A stretch of 9,202 nt of DNA, taken from positions 1 through 9,202 of the forward strand of contig JADFRV010000082.1 of NCBI GenBank assembly GCA_022561095.1, read 5' to 3'. The stretch comes from Chloroflexota bacterium (GTDB lineage: Bacteria > Chloroflexota > Dehalococcoidia > SM23-28-2 > RBG-16-64-32). Positions 6,176 through 9,202 of this stretch are shown here, piece after piece (position 1 is the stretch's first letter; each line of letters starts with the position of its first letter). Below the pieces are notes generated by a model, which was given only the letters and a program-made list of their open reading frames with translations, had not been told where the DNA came from and did no database searches. Made by a program: the position numbers and the translations under genes.

Positions 6176-7288
6176 TCATTCCACTACCACGTCTACACGC
6201 TGGGCCATGTTGTTACCCATGCCCTGGTAGTTCCAACGCTGATCTACGGACTGCACGTTGCCCTCGCTGTCCGTGGCGCGCACGCATAGAGTATACCTGC
6301 CCGGCGTCGCCTGCCAATCGAACGACCACCCCCGCCAGGCGTACGGCGACACCTCCTCCCCCGGCTCCGCCTCCGCCCACGACGAACCGCCATCCACGCT
6401 CACCTCCACCCGCGAGACGGCCAACCGGCCGGCCCAGGCCCTGCCCCTTAGCCTGACCGGCCCCGCCTCCGCCAGGCGGGTGCGCGTCGCGAAGTCCGGT
6501 ACCCCGGGTGGGATCATCAGCGCCCGCACCCTGATCAGCGTTACCGGCTCGCCGGGGTCGTCCGCCTCTTGCGAGTAGCGATAAGTCTGCGACATCTGAT
6601 ACCCCTGGAACGGCTCCGCCACAGCCTCTACGCCGGCGAGCCATTTTACGCTCGCCATCCCGTACCAGCCGGGCACGATGAGACGTAGCGGATAGCCGTG
6701 CTGCGGCTGAAGCGGCTGGCCGTTCATCTCGTAGGCCAGCAACACCTCCTCGCGCCTGGCGTCGGCTGTGCTCAGGCTGCGCTCGTAGGAATGGAGCTCG
6801 CCTCCCTGCACTCCCCGATCGAGGCCGCTGAAGACGATCTCGATCGCCTCCTCGCTGACGCCGGCCTCCTCCAGCAGCCCTCGCAGCGGTGTGCCCGTCC
6901 ACTCCGCGGTCCCAATCGCCTCCAGCAGCCATGGCTGGCTGATAGGTCGAGGAGAGAGAAGCGCCCGCCCGTTCCCCGCGCACTCCATCGTTACCACAGT
7001 AGTAACCGCCGGTCGCGCCTTGATCTCGTCCAGCGTAAGGCTCATCGGCTTGGAGACCAGCCCTCCCACCTTCAGCCGCCAGCCCTTGGCATCCACCTCC
7101 GGGATGTCGAAGTGGACGAGGAGGAAGTGCATGCCCGTGGGCGTGATCGGGTAGCGGAGCCCCTCCAGCGGCATGCCCCCGTTACGCAGGGCGAGCTGGA
7201 CCTCCTCCTTGTGGAAGCTATCTCCCGGCTCTAGCTCCTTACCGTCGCCGACCGCTGGAAATCGGTCGCCTAAATCACGTTCGCTCAT
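6176..7288 (-). CDS. Sulfite-oxidase-family molybdopterin oxidoreductase
   Basis: This 370-residue protein is a sulfite-oxidase-fold enzyme holding a Mo-molybdopterin cofactor. The catalytic domain spans about 25-225: HFDIPEVDAKGWRLKVGGLV at its front, VVTMECAGNGR (98-108) with Cys103 as the expected Mo ligand, and the family signature GYPLRLIVPGWYGMASVKW (198-216). The Ig-like Mo-cofactor dimerisation domain follows at about 245-370, with VSRVEVSVDGGSSW (291-304). There is no Tat or Sec signal and no cytochrome b5 or heme-binding domain, so it appears cytoplasmic and needs a separate electron acceptor. Sulfite is a likely substrate, but related members oxidise or reduce other compounds, so no gene name is given. 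The ATG at 7288 has only a weak GAGAG upstream. It lies 66 bases after the dehydrogenase gene. Confidence 0.9.
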   Translation of the reverse strand: MSERDLGDRFPAVGDGKELEPGDSFHKEEVQLALRNGGMPLEGLRYPITPTGMHFLLVHFDIPEVDAKGWRLKVGGLVSKPMSLTLDEIKARPAVTTVVTMECAGNGRALLSPRPISQPWLLEAIGTAEWTGTPLRGLLEEAGVSEEAIEIVFSGLDRGVQGGELHSYERSLSTADARREEVLLAYEMNGQPLQPQHGYPLRLIVPGWYGMASVKWLAGVEAVAEPFQGYQMSQTYRYSQEADDPGEPVTLIRVRALMIPPGVPDFATRTRLAEAGPVRLRGRAWAGRLAVSRVEVSVDGGSSWAEAEPGEEVSPYAWRGWSFDWQATPGRYTLCVRATDSEGNVQSVDQRWNYQGMGNNMAQRVDVVVE

Positions 7289-7354
7289 GACTCTCTACCC
7301 ACATCTCCAGAAACTTCTTACTCCGACTCGCCTCCCTTGGCCGTCGCTGCGACA

Positions 7355-8230
7355 TCAGCCACCCTTCGGTAGACCCATAAACCTGGCGACGAGCCAGTCT
7401 TGCATCCTGTCCGGCAGCACCTTGGCCAGAGCGGCCCTGATCTGGGCATCGCGGCCAACCAGATAGCGCGTCTTCGGCCGCTCTGCCGTCAAAGCGTGAG
7501 TCACCGCTTTCGCCACGGATGCGGGAGGGATAGCACGGCGGGCGGACTCGTTCGTGGCCTTGCGAAGCGCCGCCATCGCGGGATCGTATAGGTCGTGTGC
7601 CTCCTTTGGCAGCTTCTTCTCGAGATCATCCGCTGTGGCGGTGCCTTTGTCCCAGATGGGGGTGGCGATGCTTCCGGGCTCCACTATCGACACCGAGATT
7701 CCCCAAGGCCGCAGTTCCATTCGAAGCGCATCGGTGAACGCCTCCATGGCGAACTTGGACGCTGCATAGGCGCCGACGAAGGGCGTTACCGAGCGCCCAG
7801 CGATGGAACCTATGTTGACGATTCGCCCTCTGCATTTTCGCAGGAGTGGAAGGAACGCCTGGGTGACGGCTATCTGCCCAATCGAGTTCACTTCCATCTG
7901 ATGCCGGAGATCGCCAAGGGGCATGAACTCCAGCGGGCCGGGAACGGCGATGCCGGCGTTGTTAACCAGTCCCGCCAGACCTTCGTCGCCGACGGCCTTG
8001 GCCACAGTGTCTGCAGCGGAGGCGATGGAGGTCTCGTCGGTCACATCGATAAGGACAGGCGTGAGACGTTCAGAAGCCGTTTCCACCAGCGCCCCACCAT
8101 CCGCATCCTTGCGCACCCCGGCAAAGACCTGGAACCCCAGCCTGTCCAAGCGCATCGCACACGCCTTGCCGATGCCCGTGGATGCTCCCGTGATCATCAC
8201 TGCCCCTCTATCCCGCGTTTGACTTGCCAT
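7355..8230 (-). CDS. Short-chain dehydrogenase/reductase (classical SDR)
   Basis: This is an NAD(P)-dependent Rossmann-fold oxidoreductase of 291 residues. The cofactor glycine motif TGASTGIG is at 14-21, NNAG at 90-93, and the catalytic set is Asn115, Ser142 (NIGSIAGR), Tyr155 and Lys159 (YAASK). VEPGSIATP (183-191) is the usual nicotinamide-side PG segment. The C-terminal 100 residues are longer than in 250-residue SDRs and resemble retinol- or hydroxysteroid-dehydrogenase-like members; the substrate is unknown. Arg40 after the second strand (FAGVR) hints at NADP preference. The frame is open to 8341, but the start at 8230 is chosen because AGGAGGT lies 3 bases upstream and the extra residues are a Cys/Arg-rich shadow of the overlapping cyclase gene. 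It follows the cyclase stop by 40 bases. Confidence 0.92.
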   Translation of the reverse strand: MASQTRDRGAVMITGASTGIGKACAMRLDRLGFQVFAGVRKDADGGALVETASERLTPVLIDVTDETSIASAADTVAKAVGDEGLAGLVNNAGIAVPGPLEFMPLGDLRHQMEVNSIGQIAVTQAFLPLLRKCRGRIVNIGSIAGRSVTPFVGAYAASKFAMEAFTDALRMELRPWGISVSIVEPGSIATPIWDKGTATADDLEKKLPKEAHDLYDPAMAALRKATNESARRAIPPASVAKAVTHALTAERPKTRYLVGRDAQIRAALAKVLPDRMQDWLVARFMGLPKGG

Positions 8231-8233
8231 GGC

Positions 8234-8249
8234 ACCTCCTATCGATAGG
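8234..8249 (-). promoter_or_regulatory. Ribosome binding site and overlapping palindrome before the SDR gene
   Basis: AGGAGGT (8234-8240) is a near-consensus ribosome binding site and fixes the SDR start at 8230. A 12-base perfect palindrome, CCTATCGATAGG (8238-8249), overlaps its upstream end. The palindrome could be a regulator binding site or simply chance. Confidence 0.5.
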
Positions 8250-8270
8250 TATCCTGCATCTTCGTGAGCG

Positions 8271-9116
8271 CTACCCCTCCTCCCGCCAGCGCACCTCGTA
8301 CAGCCGCACCGGGTCCTCGAACCCCCGCAGCGCCGTCTCACCTCGGTCCTCGAACGGGAACAGCTTGCCGATGCAGAGCTCTCGTATCACATTCGAGACC
8401 AGGATCCGGCCTGGGTCGGCGTTTCTACAGATGCGGGCCGCCAGTTGGACGGCGGCACCGAACAGGTCACGGTGCTGCTGCACCGGTTCGCCAGCGCTCA
8501 AGCCAATGCGAACGCGGATAGGGACGTCGGCATTCTCCTCGTTATAGGCGGCGAATGCCCGCTGGGTGGCGATGGCGGACTCGACGGCGCCTGAGACGGA
8601 GGCGAAGCAGGCCATGATACCGTCGCCCATATGCTTGACTTCACGACCGCCGTAGACCTTCAATGCGTCGCGAATGATGGCGTCGTGGGCACGGAGAAGC
8701 TCCATCGCCCCGGCGTCGCCCAGGCGCTGGGTGGTAGCAGTCGAACCCTCCATGTCAGTGAACAGGATCGTGCGAAAAGCGGTATCTTCGGTCGGCTGAC
8801 TGCCTGCCGCAGACGACTCGGCCGCCGCTGGGGCATCCTCGATCTTGCCCAGAAAACCCTCTACGACCCTCGCCTCGACTTCGATAATCTCGTCTGCAAT
8901 GAGGCCATGAGCCTCACGGTGCACCCTGACAGCCGCGTTCACGCTTGGCGCCTCTACCAAGCAAAAGAGTTTGCCGACCGCTTCATTGAACCAGTACGTC
9001 AGGTACTTGACACCGTACTTCTCTTGAACCTCCTCATCTTTCATATGGGCCGCCGCGACATCTTCCGCAGTCACCCCCTGCCCTTCGATCTTGTGAAGGT
9101 CCATATAGAGTGCCAT
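8271..9116 (-). CDS. DUF4242 domain fused to class III adenylate cyclase
   Basis: This 281-residue protein joins two domains. Residues 1-80 resemble DUF4242, the family of the Streptomyces nickel-binding protein SCO4226; potential metal ligands include His8, His24, Cys52, His66 and His70. A linker rich in Ala and Ser (95-108) leads to a class III nucleotidyl cyclase domain (about 113-281). Metal-binding aspartates are Asp121 in FTDMEGST and Asp165 in KHMGDG. Lys161 and Asp217 (DLFG) match the pair that selects adenine, so cAMP is the likely product. The transition-state Asn is replaced by Gln224 (AVQLAAR), while Arg228 is kept. There is no membrane segment, so it is soluble. GAGGAG stands about 10 bases before the ATG, a rather long spacing. 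It appears to be co-transcribed with the SDR and molybdoenzyme genes. Confidence 0.9.
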   Translation of the reverse strand: MALYMDLHKIEGQGVTAEDVAAAHMKDEEVQEKYGVKYLTYWFNEAVGKLFCLVEAPSVNAAVRVHREAHGLIADEIIEVEARVVEGFLGKIEDAPAAAESSAAGSQPTEDTAFRTILFTDMEGSTATTQRLGDAGAMELLRAHDAIIRDALKVYGGREVKHMGDGIMACFASVSGAVESAIATQRAFAAYNEENADVPIRVRIGLSAGEPVQQHRDLFGAAVQLAARICRNADPGRILVSNVIRELCIGKLFPFEDRGETALRGFEDPVRLYEVRWREEG

Positions 9117-9184
9117 CTAACTGCTACTCCTCTCGCCAGTTCACGCTTCGATGCTGCGTTGTAGACGAATGATCTGCGGCTCCA

Positions 9185-9202
9185 TCACTCGCCCTCCCGC
9201 CA
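9185..9202 (-). CDS. Possible C-terminal tip of another cyclase (partial)
   Basis: Reading the minus strand from the right edge, one frame gives WREGE followed by TGA (9187-9185). This resembles the last residues of the intact cyclase next to it (WREEG-stop) and of the remnant at 3299 (RGRE-stop). Only five residues are visible, so this is a hint that a further cyclase gene lies just outside. Its stop would be 68 bases upstream of the DUF4242-cyclase start, in operon-like spacing. Confidence 0.3.
   Translation of the reverse strand, partial: WREGE

Noticed and set aside
6213..6983. 256-codon minus-strand frame inside the molybdoenzyme gene
   Set aside because: Its product is a Gly/Arg/Ala-rich low-complexity chain typical of an out-of-frame reading; the sulfite-oxidase motifs are all in the other frame.
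8231..8341. 37-residue N-terminal extension of the SDR
   Set aside because: The extension is Cys/Arg/Gly-rich and overlaps the cyclase C-terminal codons. The start at 8230 has a near-consensus ribosome binding site and a normal SDR N-terminus.

Overview
This is a GC-rich bacterial chromosomal window of ordinary metabolic genes plus one signalling cluster. A Thr-Pro-rich secreted protein, a citramalate synthase of the CimA type, a Mo-cofactor sulfite-oxidase-like protein with no export signal and adenylate-cyclase genes ending in 'LYEVRWRE'-like tails together suggest Chloroflexota (Dehalococcoidia-like) or a related high-GC environmental lineage. That assignment is inference from family resemblance, not a search result. 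I saw no rRNA, tRNA, CRISPR array, insertion sequence or phage gene.

Left part (1-3245), all on the minus strand: the N-terminal piece of a secreted or membrane-anchored Thr-Pro-rich protein runs off the left edge. A gap with a GC hairpin follows, then a proline iminopeptidase (pip; best start 1564). A hairpin with a short T run separates pip from cimA, the (R)-citramalate synthase that opens the threonine-independent route to isoleucine.

Middle (3246-5610): the gap upstream of cimA holds a 12-bp-stem terminator and, overlapping it, the last 25 codons of a class III nucleotidyl cyclase whose body is missing, so a gene has been deleted here. Next is a PLP-dependent class V aminotransferase with a TTG start (minus). 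It is divergent from purU (plus), the formyltetrahydrofolate deformylase. purU has an extended -10 promoter that overlaps the first possible ATG, so the downstream ATG at 4741 is preferred.

Right part (5611-9202), all minus and closely spaced (58, 66 and 40 bases): an apparent operon, read right to left, of a DUF4242-adenylate cyclase fusion, a short-chain dehydrogenase, a cytoplasmic sulfite-oxidase-type molybdoenzyme and an SRPBCC protein. At the extreme right edge a frame ends in WREGE-stop, which looks like the tail of another cyclase, so cyclases may be arranged in tandem. The deleted cyclase at 3299-3376 then fits a picture of repeated, turning-over cyclase genes.

The most interesting points are the cyclase remnant with its surviving terminator, the putative metal-binding DUF4242 domain fused to a cyclase, and the start-site corrections for purU, pip and the dehydrogenase. 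I found no clear candidate for a wholly new system.
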